Virus record (IMG/VR): IMGVR_UViG_3300032116_000950
Location: 1 to 30,123 of that record
DNA length: 30,123 nucleotides
Reading direction: 5' to 3' (one strand)
DNA from: a virus
The translations under genes were made by a program, and so were the position numbers. Position 1 is the first letter of the stretch; every line of letters starts with the position of its first letter. Positions 23,068 through 28,851 of this stretch are shown in pieces. The notes beneath the pieces are model-generated. The model ran no database searches. It was not told the origin of the DNA and saw only the letters and a list, made by a program, of their open reading frames with translations.

Positions 23068-23422
23068 AATTTTTATTTTGAATTGAACACAATATTCCCC
23101 TTCCAGTTTGTACACCAGATGTTAGGATTAATTATAAACTTATATCTATCTGTCTTTAACCGTTCCAGTTACCTGGCCACTGCTTACTTTAACCCTGTTA
23201 ATTCAGGAGGATACTTCATACCTCTTGTAGCAGTTATAGAATTTCATTTATAACCTTTTTTTGTACCTATCGGAGAAACCTCAACCCTTATGTTTAGATG
23301 TTATTTCAATCTCAGAGTTTACTATCCAACTTCTAAGCAAGTGTTAACTTTTTGGGTATTCCTTGCTGAATTACTTCTTCAGTAATAGTACAGTATAAAT
23401 ATAAGCTTTTTCTAGGACACTA
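23068..23422 (-). other. Non-coding stretch with structured-RNA signs
   Basis: No convincing frame of more than about 20 codons on the minus strand; the plus-strand frame here looks like chance. On the minus strand it holds CCAG-GTAA-CTGG (23176-23165), a stem capped by a GNRA tetraloop, ATTACT/AGTAAT and GTTATA/TATAAC hairpins, and patches of higher GC than the neighbours. It could be a 5' leader regulating the 107-aa gene or a small RNA. No tRNA or known riboswitch is recognised. Confidence 0.4.
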
Positions 23423-23608
23423 TCAAATTTCAGGTGTTAAATCTTTAGAAATATCTTTAATTTCTAAATCGGATTCTGGAGTAATTATGGGTGCTTGCCC
23501 TTCTAATGAAGAATCCCACCAAACTATCCCTTTTTCTTTTACCCAATATAGAAATTCTGTAATTTCCATTTGATTAGGTTTTGATTTTAAATCATATACT
23601 AGTTTCAT
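23423..23608 (-). CDS. Hypothetical protein, 61 aa
   Basis: Small acidic protein with a Trp-rich middle (FLYWVKEKGIVWWDSSLEGQ) and an Asp/Glu-rich tail. It begins 1 nt after the stop of the 70-aa gene and is the last gene before the 355-nt non-coding stretch. Function unknown. Confidence 0.65.
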   Translation of the reverse strand: MKLVYDLKSKPNQMEITEFLYWVKEKGIVWWDSSLEGQAPIITPESDLEIKDISKDLTPEI

Positions 23609-23609
23609 A

Positions 23610-23822
23610 TTATTCTTCAGTTATAGGACTAGTCCCAGTTAATAAATAAAACTTATTGATTTTCTCAGCCATGATTAACTTCTCATTGATATGATCCATA
23701 TCCTCATAATCTAGTTTATCGTTATAGTGTTTCTTAGTTACACCCATTTTAAGGTAAATTGATCCATCAGGTAATATACCTATGATTTGATGATCGTTGA
23801 AATTTTTAGATTTTGTTCTCAT
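23610..23822 (-). CDS. Hypothetical protein, 70 aa
   Basis: Starts MRTKSKNFNDHQIIGILPDG with a beta-hairpin-like DGSIYLKMGVTKKHYND segment, then a helix. Its ATG overlaps the upstream stop by one base (TAATG at 23822). The N-terminal basic patch could contact nucleic acid; no family is recognised. Confidence 0.65.
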   Translation of the reverse strand: MRTKSKNFNDHQIIGILPDGSIYLKMGVTKKHYNDKLDYEDMDHINEKLIMAEKINKFYLLTGTSPITEE

Positions 23823-24292
23823 TATTTAATATTTAATTGTTGCATTAGTTTAATTAATTCTGATTTGTTTTTAATTTTAAATCTCATAACCCATTCTCCA
23901 GGTACATAAGATGAATATGCTTGTATTTTAATAACCCAATTATCATCTTGTTGAATTAACCAATAATGAATACCATTGTTAAATCCAAACTCTTCTGTTT
24001 TTTGAAAAGTCATTAATTGTCTTCCTGTAAATGGTGATTTTTTAGAATCTCTTAATTCCCAACCTAAACTTTCTATATCAGATTGGTCTAGGTATTTAAC
24101 TCTAACTGTTCTAATTCCTCCTAATAATTCTTCTTCAAACCAACTATCTGATCTTTCATAATCTGGTCCATCAGATTTATAATCTTGTATTCTCATTTTA
24201 GATTCTTCCCACCTATCTCCATTCATATATTCATATCCAAATCCTACATGAAACTCTTCTATTGTAGGTGTATAGTATAAGTTATTTTCCAT
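23822..24292 (-). CDS. Conserved-type hypothetical protein, 156 aa
   Basis: Opens with TPTIEEFHVGFGYEYMNGDR and contains RVKYLDQSDIESLGWELRDS (residues ~75-95), motifs I recall in proteins found across Bacteroidota phages, with no known activity. The remainder is a beta-rich domain with WVIKIQAYSSYVPGEWVMRF. Soluble. The gene overlaps the 59-aa gene before it by 11 nt. Confidence 0.75.
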   Translation of the reverse strand: MENNLYYTPTIEEFHVGFGYEYMNGDRWEESKMRIQDYKSDGPDYERSDSWFEEELLGGIRTVRVKYLDQSDIESLGWELRDSKKSPFTGRQLMTFQKTEEFGFNNGIHYWLIQQDDNWVIKIQAYSSYVPGEWVMRFKIKNKSELIKLMQQLNIK

Positions 24293-24461
24293 TTGTATAA
24301 TCTTTAGGTAATGTTGATTTATTAGATTGTTTAATTATTGTTTGGTGTAAAGCTTCTTCTAGTCTATAGGTTATAATATCATACAGATGTTTATGTTTAA
24401 TCCTAATATCTACAGGTTCATCTACCCAAAACTGTTGTTGTTTATATTCATTGTTACTCAT
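24282..24461 (-). CDS. Small hypothetical protein, 59 aa
   Basis: Recovered from a stretch that otherwise appears empty. The frame reads MSNNEYKQQQFWVDEPVDIR, continues with a helix containing HLYDIITYRLEEALHQTI and ends KDYTNGK. Its ATG overlaps the upstream stop as ATGA (24458-24461), and its end overlaps the next gene by 11 nt. Both junctions fit the operon style, so it is very probably real. Function unknown. Confidence 0.75.
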   Translation of the reverse strand: MSNNEYKQQQFWVDEPVDIRIKHKHLYDIITYRLEEALHQTIIKQSNKSTLPKDYTNGK

Positions 24462-24640
24462 TGTTGCTCATTGTTAAATAATTGTTCTACTTTAATTCTT
24501 ATTTCTACTTTACCACTAGCACCATTCTTAAATTCTTTCCACTCTTCAATAGGTAAAAATTTAGATTTACTTCCTAAGTAAATAGTTACATTTCCTAATG
24601 GGTGATTATATACAAACATTATTGGGTCTTGTTCTACCAT
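24458..24640 (-). CDS. Hypothetical protein, 60 aa
   Basis: Compact beta-type protein: IMFVYNHPLGNVTIYLGSKS, then EEWKEFKNGASGKVEIRIKV. It overlaps the 71-aa gene upstream by 7 nt and the 59-aa gene downstream by 4 nt. No known family. Confidence 0.65.
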   Translation of the reverse strand: MVEQDPIMFVYNHPLGNVTIYLGSKSKFLPIEEWKEFKNGASGKVEIRIKVEQLFNNEQQ

Positions 24641-24849
24641 GAGAATTGTTCTTTAGGTCCATTAATAAAGTATTCTTCTAATATCTTGTTTCTAGCTATA
24701 ATGTAATCAGCACCAGTTCCTTCTACTCTAGTAGCAGGTTTAATAATATTAGTATATTCTACAGTAGTAACTGTATGTCTTATGACTTCTCCTAACATAA
24801 TAGTAGTATGTTCTAAGTCTGGAGTACGGTGTAATATCTTAATTTCCAT
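24634..24849 (-). CDS. Hypothetical protein, 71 aa
   Basis: Starts MEIKILHRTPDLEHTTIMLG and contains TRVEGTGADYIIARNKILEE. It is the first gene after a 185-nt spacer following the endonuclease VII gene, so a promoter may lie just before it. No function can be named. Confidence 0.65.
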   Translation of the reverse strand: MEIKILHRTPDLEHTTIMLGEVIRHTVTTVEYTNIIKPATRVEGTGADYIIARNKILEEYFINGPKEQFSW

Positions 24850-25034
24850 GATCTAAAGGTAACTAATAATTAACTAATTACCAAATACTCGTCCCAATTA
24901 TCTTATATTTTGGGGACATAGAATATAGCTTTAATAGGTTTCATTTTATGAAAAATTCATGCAAAGTTGTAACAAAAGTAGTAAGTATTTGTTACACGGG
25001 AATGTGTATTATAGTGCATAAATGGGTATGAGAT
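24850..25034 (-). promoter_or_regulatory. 185-nt spacer after endonuclease VII gene
   Basis: No coding frame. On the minus strand it has a small hairpin TACAC/GTGTA (24993-24997 / 25004-25008, GGGAAT loop on the plus strand) and CAACTTTG (24969-24962), one base from the Bacteroidota -7 consensus TAnnTTTG, though no good -33 TTTG is at the right distance. Promoter function is therefore only suggested. Confidence 0.35.
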
Positions 25035-25589
25035 TTAAGATTTATCAGTGTTAGATAGTTTAAGGTATTCTACGGCTTTTAATAATAAAATTGAATTATC
25101 CTTAAACATACCCAATCCTGAATTACAATTAGAGCATAATAAACCCCTTACTAATCCTGTATCATGACAGTGATCTATTGATAATTTTCTATGGTAAGTA
25201 TTACAAATCAAGCAGTTACCTTGTTGAGTACTATACAATTTATCATAATCTTCTATCGTCATATCATAGTTAGATTTTAATTTTTGTTTTCTCTTTCTTA
25301 GAGACTCTTTAATAGGGTTAGCTTTTCTTTTTATTGCTTTGTATTTATTTCTGCATACTTTACAACTAGATTGAGTACTTCCTGTATTTTTATTGATAAT
25401 TGAAAAACAAGATATATCTTTAGATTCTGTACATGTGGTGCATATTTTTAAACCCTCTACAATAGGTTTATGTGGTTTATGACCATATCTACATTCTTTA
25501 CAAAACCCTAAATACCCGTCTTTGTTTACTGAACACTGATTAAAATCAGTAAGTTCTTTTTCTACTTTACATTTTTTACATATTTTCAT
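25035..25589 (-). CDS. Endonuclease VII-type HNH nuclease with twin zinc-ribbon N-terminus
   Basis: 184 aa. The C-terminal half (~120-176) is the phage T4 endonuclease VII fold: GNCLICN (C126, C129), LSIDHCHDTGLVRGLLCSNC (catalytic Asp/His pair, zinc Cys C152/C155), then a helix NSGLGMFKDN. T4 endonuclease VII resolves branched DNA before packaging. The N-terminal ~80 residues hold CxxC pairs at 4/7, 30/33, 50/53 and 76/79, enough for two zinc ribbons and likely DNA binding. It could be the phage's own resolvase or a free-standing homing-type nuclease. First gene of the minus-strand transcript. Confidence 0.88.
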   Translation of the reverse strand: MKICKKCKVEKELTDFNQCSVNKDGYLGFCKECRYGHKPHKPIVEGLKICTTCTESKDISCFSIINKNTGSTQSSCKVCRNKYKAIKRKANPIKESLRKRKQKLKSNYDMTIEDYDKLYSTQQGNCLICNTYHRKLSIDHCHDTGLVRGLLCSNCNSGLGMFKDNSILLLKAVEYLKLSNTDKS

Positions 25590-25759
25590 AATATAAAGAT
25601 AAGCATTATTTAGTTATTTTTACAAATATTAATCACCAAAAATTTTATTTTTTTTCAAAATTTTCAATGTATATAAGGATTTCCAGCACCCCCAATTTCC
25701 ATCCCCCACTAAACTTTGAGAGAAAATCATTTCCTTTATAACTTTAAAACTATCACATT
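25590..25759. promoter_or_regulatory. Divergent promoter region between the two transcription units
   Basis: Genes leave this 170-bp region in both directions, so it must hold promoters for both strands. It contains long A/T tracts (25640-25675) and two runs of five C on the plus strand (25687-25710), rare in this AT-rich DNA. TAAACTTTG near 25713-25721 resembles the -7 element TAnnTTTG with one extra base. A replication origin is also possible; nothing decisive is seen. Confidence 0.5.
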
Positions 25760-25996
25760 ATGAAAACTTTATTAGAGTATTTAAAAGAATTAGGTGCAGT
25801 TAAAGCATCTATTATTGCTGGTCCAAATGGTAAATTTATTAGCTATGAATTAGCTAGTGGTGCTAAAGCTACATTACCAGTTGGTAAAAGGTCTTATGAT
25901 GGTACATTATCAACATTTAATGTATTGATTACTGAAGAGGGACAAGCTATTGCTACTGTCAACTCTTATGTAGAAGAGGAGACTATGTCATTATAG
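25760..25996 (+). CDS. Hypothetical protein, 78 aa, first plus-strand gene
   Basis: An N-terminal helix MKTLLEYLKELGAVKASIIA is followed by a beta-rich domain (GPNGKFISYELASGAKATLP ... STFNVLITEEGQAIATVNSY). The leader before the ATG is A-rich without a Shine-Dalgarno, as usual in Bacteroidota. It is followed by a terminator-like hairpin. First product of the rightward unit, so probably expressed early and strongly; role unknown. Confidence 0.8.
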   Translation: MKTLLEYLKELGAVKASIIAGPNGKFISYELASGAKATLPVGKRSYDGTLSTFNVLITEEGQAIATVNSYVEEETMSL

Positions 25997-26000
25997 TATT

Positions 26001-26030
26001 GAGTGAGAGCCTAGTGCTCTCCTCTTTATT
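26001..26030 (+). terminator. Terminator after the 78-aa gene
   Basis: GAG (26001-26003) plus GAGAGC (26005-26010), loop CTAGT, then GCTCTC (26016-26021) plus CTC (26022-26024): 9 bp with one bulged T, followed by TTTATTTAATT. Partial read-through to the genes behind it is likely. Confidence 0.75.
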
Positions 26031-26073
26031 TAATTCTAATTCAAATCCAATTAACCAATTAACCTTATATATT

Positions 26074-26196
26074 ATGTTAACTCTAACAATAATTCCAAAC
26101 TTATCTAACAAATTATCTGATAATCAGTTAGTTAAATCAATATTCATTTGCTTAGCAATGGATTTTGTTATACTATTAGCTTGTATTAATCTTTAA
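26074..26196 (+). CDS. Small membrane protein, 40 aa
   Basis: The ATG at 26074 is preferred to a TTG at 25999, because the region before it contains the terminator hairpin. The product starts MLTLTIIPNLSNKLSDNQLV and ends with a hydrophobic helix (SIFICLAMDFVILLACINL). Single-pass membrane topology predicted. The A/T-rich leader ending in TTATATATT resembles those of the neighbouring small genes. Confidence 0.55.
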   Translation: MLTLTIIPNLSNKLSDNQLVKSIFICLAMDFVILLACINL

Positions 26197-26212
26197 CAAC
26201 ACTTAAATATAT

Positions 26213-26292
26213 AACTCTCTCCAACTGCTTTGGAGTTAATTGAGATGTTTACATCTTAGTTAAGCTTGTGGAATAGACCACTGAGGAGAGTT
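26213..26292 (+). ncRNA. Cloverleaf-type structured RNA element
   Basis: Closing helix AACTCTC (26213-26219) / GAGAGTT (26286-26292). Inside are three hairpins: CCAA/TTGG (26221-26224 / 26230-26233); a 12-bp arm with two G-U pairs and a TTTA loop (26236-26247 / 26252-26263); and GTGG/CCAC (26268-26271 / 26278-26281). It has tRNA-like shape and size (80 nt) but no T-loop or anticodon arm of normal length, so it is not a tRNA. Fold read by eye. Confidence 0.5.
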
Positions 26293-26304
26293 TATATTTA
26301 ATTT

Positions 26305-26395
26305 AGAGTAATCTACTAGTTTAGTAGGAATTAATGCTCTGAAAGGCTTGAAAACATTGGGAATTATGGAATAGTAGATGGAGTACACTCCTCTC
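26305..26395 (+). ncRNA. Structured element with two exclusive folds
   Basis: ATCTACTA (26311-26318) can pair with TAGTAGAT (26372-26379), 8 bp, or its inner part CTACTA (26313-26318) with the nearer TAGTAG (26322-26327). A GGAGT/ACTCC hairpin (26380-26391) follows. The two pairings exclude each other, as in RNA switches. It forms the rest of the spacer with the cloverleaf and lies before the 63-aa gene; 26396-26507 is A/T-rich leader with nothing further seen. Confidence 0.4.
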
Positions 26396-26507
26396 CCTCA
26401 CCTTTTAACCCTAATCCTAACTTATCCTATAATTATATCCTCTTATATACACATAGCTTAATTAACAACTTATAAACCAATTATTAACCTCTAAAAACTA
26501 TCCAACT

Positions 26508-26699
26508 ATGAACACTTTACAACGTACTACTAAAAATGGTAGACCAATTATCAACAGACAAACTAAATTACCTGAATATGCATTCAGTGTACATAACAGA
26601 TTAAATACTGTTAAACGTGAATTAGGTTATGTAAACAACAAACCTAGTCATGACCAAATTTGGGCATCAATATGTGTTGGTGTCTCACTATTAACCTAA
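26508..26699 (+). CDS. Hypothetical basic protein, 63 aa
   Basis: Starts MNTLQRTTKNGRPIINRQTK, basic, with LNTVKRELGYVNNKPSHDQI and a hydrophobic C-terminus (WASICVGVSLLT). The basic N-terminal half may bind nucleic acid or a protein; no family recognised. Lies between two structured spacers and starts after an A-rich leader. Confidence 0.7.
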   Translation: MNTLQRTTKNGRPIINRQTKLPEYAFSVHNRLNTVKRELGYVNNKPSHDQIWASICVGVSLLT

Positions 26700-26705
26700 C
26701 TAAAT

Positions 26706-26796
26706 ATCTATTACATATTCCACTGTAAACCATTATATAACAAGGACTTGTGCAAGTATCAAGTATTATATTAATGTTTGTGGGTATGTAATAGAT
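26706..26796 (+). ncRNA. Rod-shaped structured RNA, 12-bp closing helix
   Basis: ATCTATTACATA (26706-26717) pairs perfectly with TATGTAATAGAT (26785-26796). The rod continues through CCAC/GTGG (26720-26723 / 26780-26783), AAAC/GTTT (26727-26730 / 26776-26779) and ATTATATAA with one bulge (26732-26740 / 26766-26775), with an ACTT/AAGT tip. A near-continuous double-stranded rod of this kind is a typical RNase III substrate. Confidence 0.5.
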
Positions 26797-26805
26797 TATC
26801 AATAT

Positions 26806-26881
26806 TAAACAGTTAAAGAGTGGCAGATGTAGAAATACATGCAGATTTAGTTTATACTATATGTTTCCGCCTAACTGTTTA
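26806..26881 (+). ncRNA. Three-way-junction RNA with GNRA hairpin
   Basis: TAAACAGTTA (26806-26815) pairs with TAACTGTTTA (26872-26881), 10 bp; then GTGG/CCGC (26820-26823 / 26867-26870); inside are ATGTA-GAAA-TACAT (26827-26840), a stem with a GNRA tetraloop, and TAGT/ACTA (26848-26859). It starts ten bases after the rod element, so the two may form one larger RNA. Confidence 0.5.
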
Positions 26882-26912
26882 TACCAAATTAATCATTTAA
26901 AACTAAATAATT

Positions 26913-27017
26913 ATGAAAACATTTCTATTATTCTGTAAAATGTTACATGTTAAAGAAAATACACATGAATATAATTACAGAAAAATTTACCCTAAATTAA
27001 ATGCTTTAACAAATTAA
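26913..27017 (+). CDS. Small basic protein, 34 aa
   Basis: Frame MKTFLLFCKMLHVKENTHEY ending YPKLNALTN, preceded by an A/T-rich leader like the other plus-strand genes (ACTAAATAATT before the ATG). Too short for standard calling but regularly spaced between the structured element and the next gene. A hydrophobic start followed by basic residues. Function unknown. Confidence 0.45.
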   Translation: MKTFLLFCKMLHVKENTHEYNYRKIYPKLNALTN

Positions 27018-27048
27018 ATAAATTATTAACTAATTAAAAACTATTACA

Positions 27049-27294
27049 ATGGAATCAAACTTATTACACATCATTGGATTCATATCCATATTATTCTATT
27101 TAGGTAATATGATAGCAGACTTTTGTATTGAAAGACCATTATCTGCACACATTGGATATGGATTAATATGTATTGTTACGTCATATTATATTAATCAAAT
27201 ATTAGGACTTACAATATCATTTGTATTTGTAGTCTATTCATTACTAATTCTAACTATTTATGTTGAATCAATTAAATCTAAACGTCATGCCTAA
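27049..27294 (+). CDS. Multi-pass membrane protein, 81 aa
   Basis: Three hydrophobic segments are visible (about residues 5-24, 33-48 and 52-71) separated by short polar turns (CIERPLSAH, YYINQIL), ending in a basic tail (SIKSKRHA). Likely inserted in the inner membrane of the infected cell. Small multi-pass proteins in early phage regions are often superinfection-exclusion or membrane-modifying factors; that is inference only. The next small frame overlaps its stop by 8 nt. Confidence 0.75.
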   Translation: MESNLLHIIGFISILFYLGNMIADFCIERPLSAHIGYGLICIVTSYYINQILGLTISFVFVVYSLLILTIYVESIKSKRHA

Positions 27295-27385
27295 ACTAAC
27301 TAAAGAAGAAATACATTATTACAGATTTCATCAAATATGTTTATCTGAATACACATACCTATATGCTTCAGTATTATACTCTTAA
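27287..27385 (+). CDS. Candidate 32-aa protein overlapping membrane gene
   Basis: The ATG at 27287 lies inside the end of the membrane protein gene (8-nt overlap), and the frame reads MPKLTKEEIHYYRFHQICLS followed by EYTYLYASVLYS. The overlap resembles the coupling on the other strand and the Tyr-rich helix is plausible as a real peptide. The region has no other explanation, but the evidence is only positional. Confidence 0.45.
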   Translation: MPKLTKEEIHYYRFHQICLSEYTYLYASVLYS

Positions 27386-27394
27386 ACAACATTA

Positions 27395-27523
27395 AACAAT
27401 CAACAAGCTCTCATATAATCTAATTAGCTATTTATAGCATTCAGACTTGGTCTATACATTAGTTATATCATCTTGTTAATTGTTGGATAGTCTTGACATA
27501 GACTTAAACTTTGTCAAACAATT
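27395..27523 (+). ncRNA. Multi-branched RNA with switch-like 3' part
   Basis: AACAATCAACAAG (27395-27407) pairs with CTTGTTAATTGTT (27472-27484), 13 bp with one mismatch. Inside is ATATAATCTAAT/ATTAGTTATAT (one bulge; 27413-27424 / 27458-27468) carrying hairpins GCTA-TTTA-TAGC and AGAC-TTG-GTCT. The 3' strand AATTGTT (27478-27484) can instead pair with AACAATT (27517-27523) around a TTGACA/TGTCAA hairpin. The alternative pairing could control the gene starting at 27565. Confidence 0.5.
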
Positions 27524-27564
27524 AATAAATCAATAAATCAATTAACAATTAAAAACAAGAAATC

Positions 27565-27993
27565 ATGTCAAAATTAATCGTAAAATCAAACCCAAACACA
27601 GGCTTAGTAATCAATGTATCTGAAAAAACTCCTAACTGGGGTTCAGTAATGGTAGCAGAAGACAGTTTTGTAATTAATGGTGGAATCATTAATAAACAAA
27701 CTCGTACAGCTTTCTTTAGAGCTGAATTAGCAACTTTAAATGCTATGAACTTGGCAGCAGGTTCAGAATTTCCTATTGAAGGAAAATTAATCCATCGTGA
27801 AGCTACTGCTCCTTTCTATAAAGGACAAAAGCCTAAAACTCAAGGTAAGGATGGTGGTGTATTATTATACAATGGTATGCCTATTTATCGTGAAACAGTA
27901 TTTACTTCAGAAATAGCTGAAGTAGATTTGTTAATCAAACATACTTCTGTAGCTCCAGTTGCAGTAAGTTCTCAACAACCACTTAACTCTTAG
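27565..27993 (+). CDS. Hypothetical protein, 142 aa
   Basis: Beta-rich soluble protein: SKLIVKSNPNTGLVINVSEK, then INKQTRTAFFRAELATLNAM, SEFPIEGKLIHREATAPFY and GGVLLYNGMPIYRETVFTSE, with a Ser/Gln/Val-rich flexible C-terminus (SVAPVAVSSQQPLNS). The strand-rich core with an acidic middle and a loose tail is reminiscent of OB-fold single-strand DNA-binding proteins, but I see no diagnostic motif. Its clean codon use and strong conservation-like composition suggest an abundant early product. A tRNA-like minihelix starts 10 nt after its stop. Confidence 0.75.
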   Translation: MSKLIVKSNPNTGLVINVSEKTPNWGSVMVAEDSFVINGGIINKQTRTAFFRAELATLNAMNLAAGSEFPIEGKLIHREATAPFYKGQKPKTQGKDGGVLLYNGMPIYRETVFTSEIAEVDLLIKHTSVAPVAVSSQQPLNS

Positions 27994-28003
27994 TAGTTAG
28001 TGT

Positions 28004-28049
28004 GAACTAGTTTTGGAATAAAGGAGGGTTCGATTCCCTCCACTAGTTC
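28004..28049 (+). ncRNA. tRNA-like T-arm minihelix
   Basis: GAACTAGT (28004-28011) pairs perfectly with ACTAGTTC (28042-28049), enclosing GGAGGG-TTCGATT-CCCTCC (28023-28041), which is an exact tRNA T arm with the TTCRANN loop. The D and anticodon arms of a tRNA are replaced by an 11-nt strand (TTTGGAATAAA). The GC-rich arm stands out from its surroundings. It may be a tRNA mimic, a fragment left by a lost tRNA, or a processing/terminator signal. Confidence 0.65.
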
Positions 28050-28348
28050 TTATATTGAGTTTATGTGATAGTTTCCTCAATACAGTTTAAGTATTCTGTA
28101 AAAATACTCCTTGTAGGTTAGTTGGTCAAACCTTACTTTAAAATATTGTAACATTAGTTACTAAAGATGATAGTTAGGTGGTGTATTTGGTAGTTCTTAT
28201 ACAACATACTATACGTGAGGTGGTTTAATATCTTTCCACCAGTTAGTCCAAAACTAAAAGATAATATTATATAACTTGTTGAAACAAAGTCTTACTAACT
28301 TTAAAGTAAATAAGTTATATTTTATTTAAAACATTAAAACAATAAATT
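28050..28348 (+). ncRNA. Structured spacer with a tRNA-type D arm
   Basis: Non-coding, ~300 nt. Helices in order: TATTGAG/CTCAATA (28053-28059 / 28076-28082); AGTATT/AATACT (28090-28095 / 28103-28108); GGTT-AGTTGGTCA-AACC (28116-28132), which matches a tRNA D arm including the GG pair; GTAAC-ATTA-GTTAC; GGTGG/CCACC (28219-28223 / 28236-28240); and ATATAACTT/AAGTTATAT (28269-28277 / 28312-28320). No anticodon arm could be fitted between D arm and any T arm, so no tRNA is called. Confidence 0.4.
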
Positions 28349-28525
28349 ATGAAAAATATAATAAAGCTTAAAGAAGTAATGTCATTTAATGAATGTCAAT
28401 ATTTACTTAAAATGAATCCTTGGCAATATGATAATAAAATACTTTACAAAAGAAGAAAGAGACTTAAAAATAAGTATTTTTATTTAATAATTGAAAGAGG
28501 TCATAATCATTGTACAAAAAATTAA
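28349..28525 (+). CDS. Hypothetical basic protein, 58 aa
   Basis: A frame just under usual length cutoffs: MKNIIKLKEVMSFNECQYLL, then KMNPWQYDNKILYKRRKRLK, ending RGHNHCTKN. Strongly basic second half, likely nucleic-acid binding. The leader AATAAATT before the ATG matches neighbouring genes. Its stop lies inside the 5' strand of the next hairpin (28522-28529). Confidence 0.65.
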   Translation: MKNIIKLKEVMSFNECQYLLKMNPWQYDNKILYKRRKRLKNKYFYLIIERGHNHCTKN

Positions 28526-28553
28526 TCAGAGTAACTTTTGTGATACTGATTAA
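28522..28553 (+). other. 8-bp hairpin over the stop of the 58-aa gene
   Basis: TTAATCAG (28522-28529) / CTGATTAA (28546-28553), 16-nt loop. Directly followed by the 12-bp cloverleaf element, so they may stack. Confidence 0.5.
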
Positions 28554-28554
28554 T

Positions 28555-28656
28555 AATAAACTCTTATCCAATTGTAGAATAAATAGTTCAACTGAATTTA
28601 GAACACCTATCTTAAGTAGGAGGTATAGCCAAGGTACAACCTTGTAAGAGTTTATT
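28555..28656 (+). ncRNA. Cloverleaf structured RNA with 12-bp closing helix
   Basis: AATAAACTCTTA (28555-28566) pairs perfectly with TAAGAGTTTATT (28645-28656). Inside are GTTC/GAAC (28586-28589 / 28601-28604), CCTA/TAGG (28606-28609 / 28617-28620) and CAAGGT-ACA-ACCTTG (28630-28644), the last directly abutting the closing helix for coaxial stacking. Same overall plan as the element at 26213-26292 but with no clear sequence similarity to it. Confidence 0.55.
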
Positions 28657-28703
28657 TAAAACAAATTAAAATATAATATCCCTAATAAATATTCTAACAA
28701 AAC

Positions 28704-28812
28704 TTAGTGGTTGTCCATTAACTTGGTAGTTGTATATAATTATTAGTCGTTTTCTCATTATATACACAAATATGAAACCACCAAACAAGTGAGAGGCTTG
28801 TTCTTTTTAAAT
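28704..28812 (+). terminator. Hairpin series ending in a terminator
   Basis: TTAGTGG-TTGT-CCATTAA (28704-28721, one G-U), then a 10-bp arm TGTATATAAT/ATTATATACA (28731-28740 / 28757-28766) closed by TTGGT/ACCAA (28723-28727 / 28780-28784), then AACAAG-TGAGAGG-CTTGTT (28784-28802) followed by CTTTTTAAAT. The last hairpin is a good intrinsic terminator; the two secreted-protein genes follow it. Confidence 0.6.
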
Positions 28813-28851
28813 AATTCAATCAAAATATAAATCAACTAAAACCTAGAAATC

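Noticed and set aside
23068-23110. Possible tRNA from a GTTCAATTC T-loop-like string on the minus strand
   Set aside because: The flanking T stem has a mismatch and no acceptor, D or anticodon arm could be fitted around it.
23038-23253. 71-codon plus-strand frame over the non-coding gap
   Set aside because: Hydrophobic/aromatic composition typical of AT-rich chance frames, overlaps the start of the 107-aa gene on the other strand, no leader like those of true plus-strand genes.
24387-24581. 64-codon plus-strand frame
   Set aside because: Antisense to two coupled small genes, including the recovered 59-aa gene.
25999-26073. Upstream extension of the 40-aa membrane protein from a TTG
   Set aside because: This stretch contains a clear terminator hairpin, so the ATG at 26074 is a better start.
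28100-28200. Complete tRNA around the D arm
   Set aside because: No anticodon stem of 5 bp and no GTTCRA T arm at the right distance downstream.
26197-28830. CRISPR array, retron or self-splicing intron as explanation of the structured spacers
   Set aside because: No direct repeats with spacers, no reverse transcriptase gene in the window, and no group I or II core or hammerhead motif found by eye.
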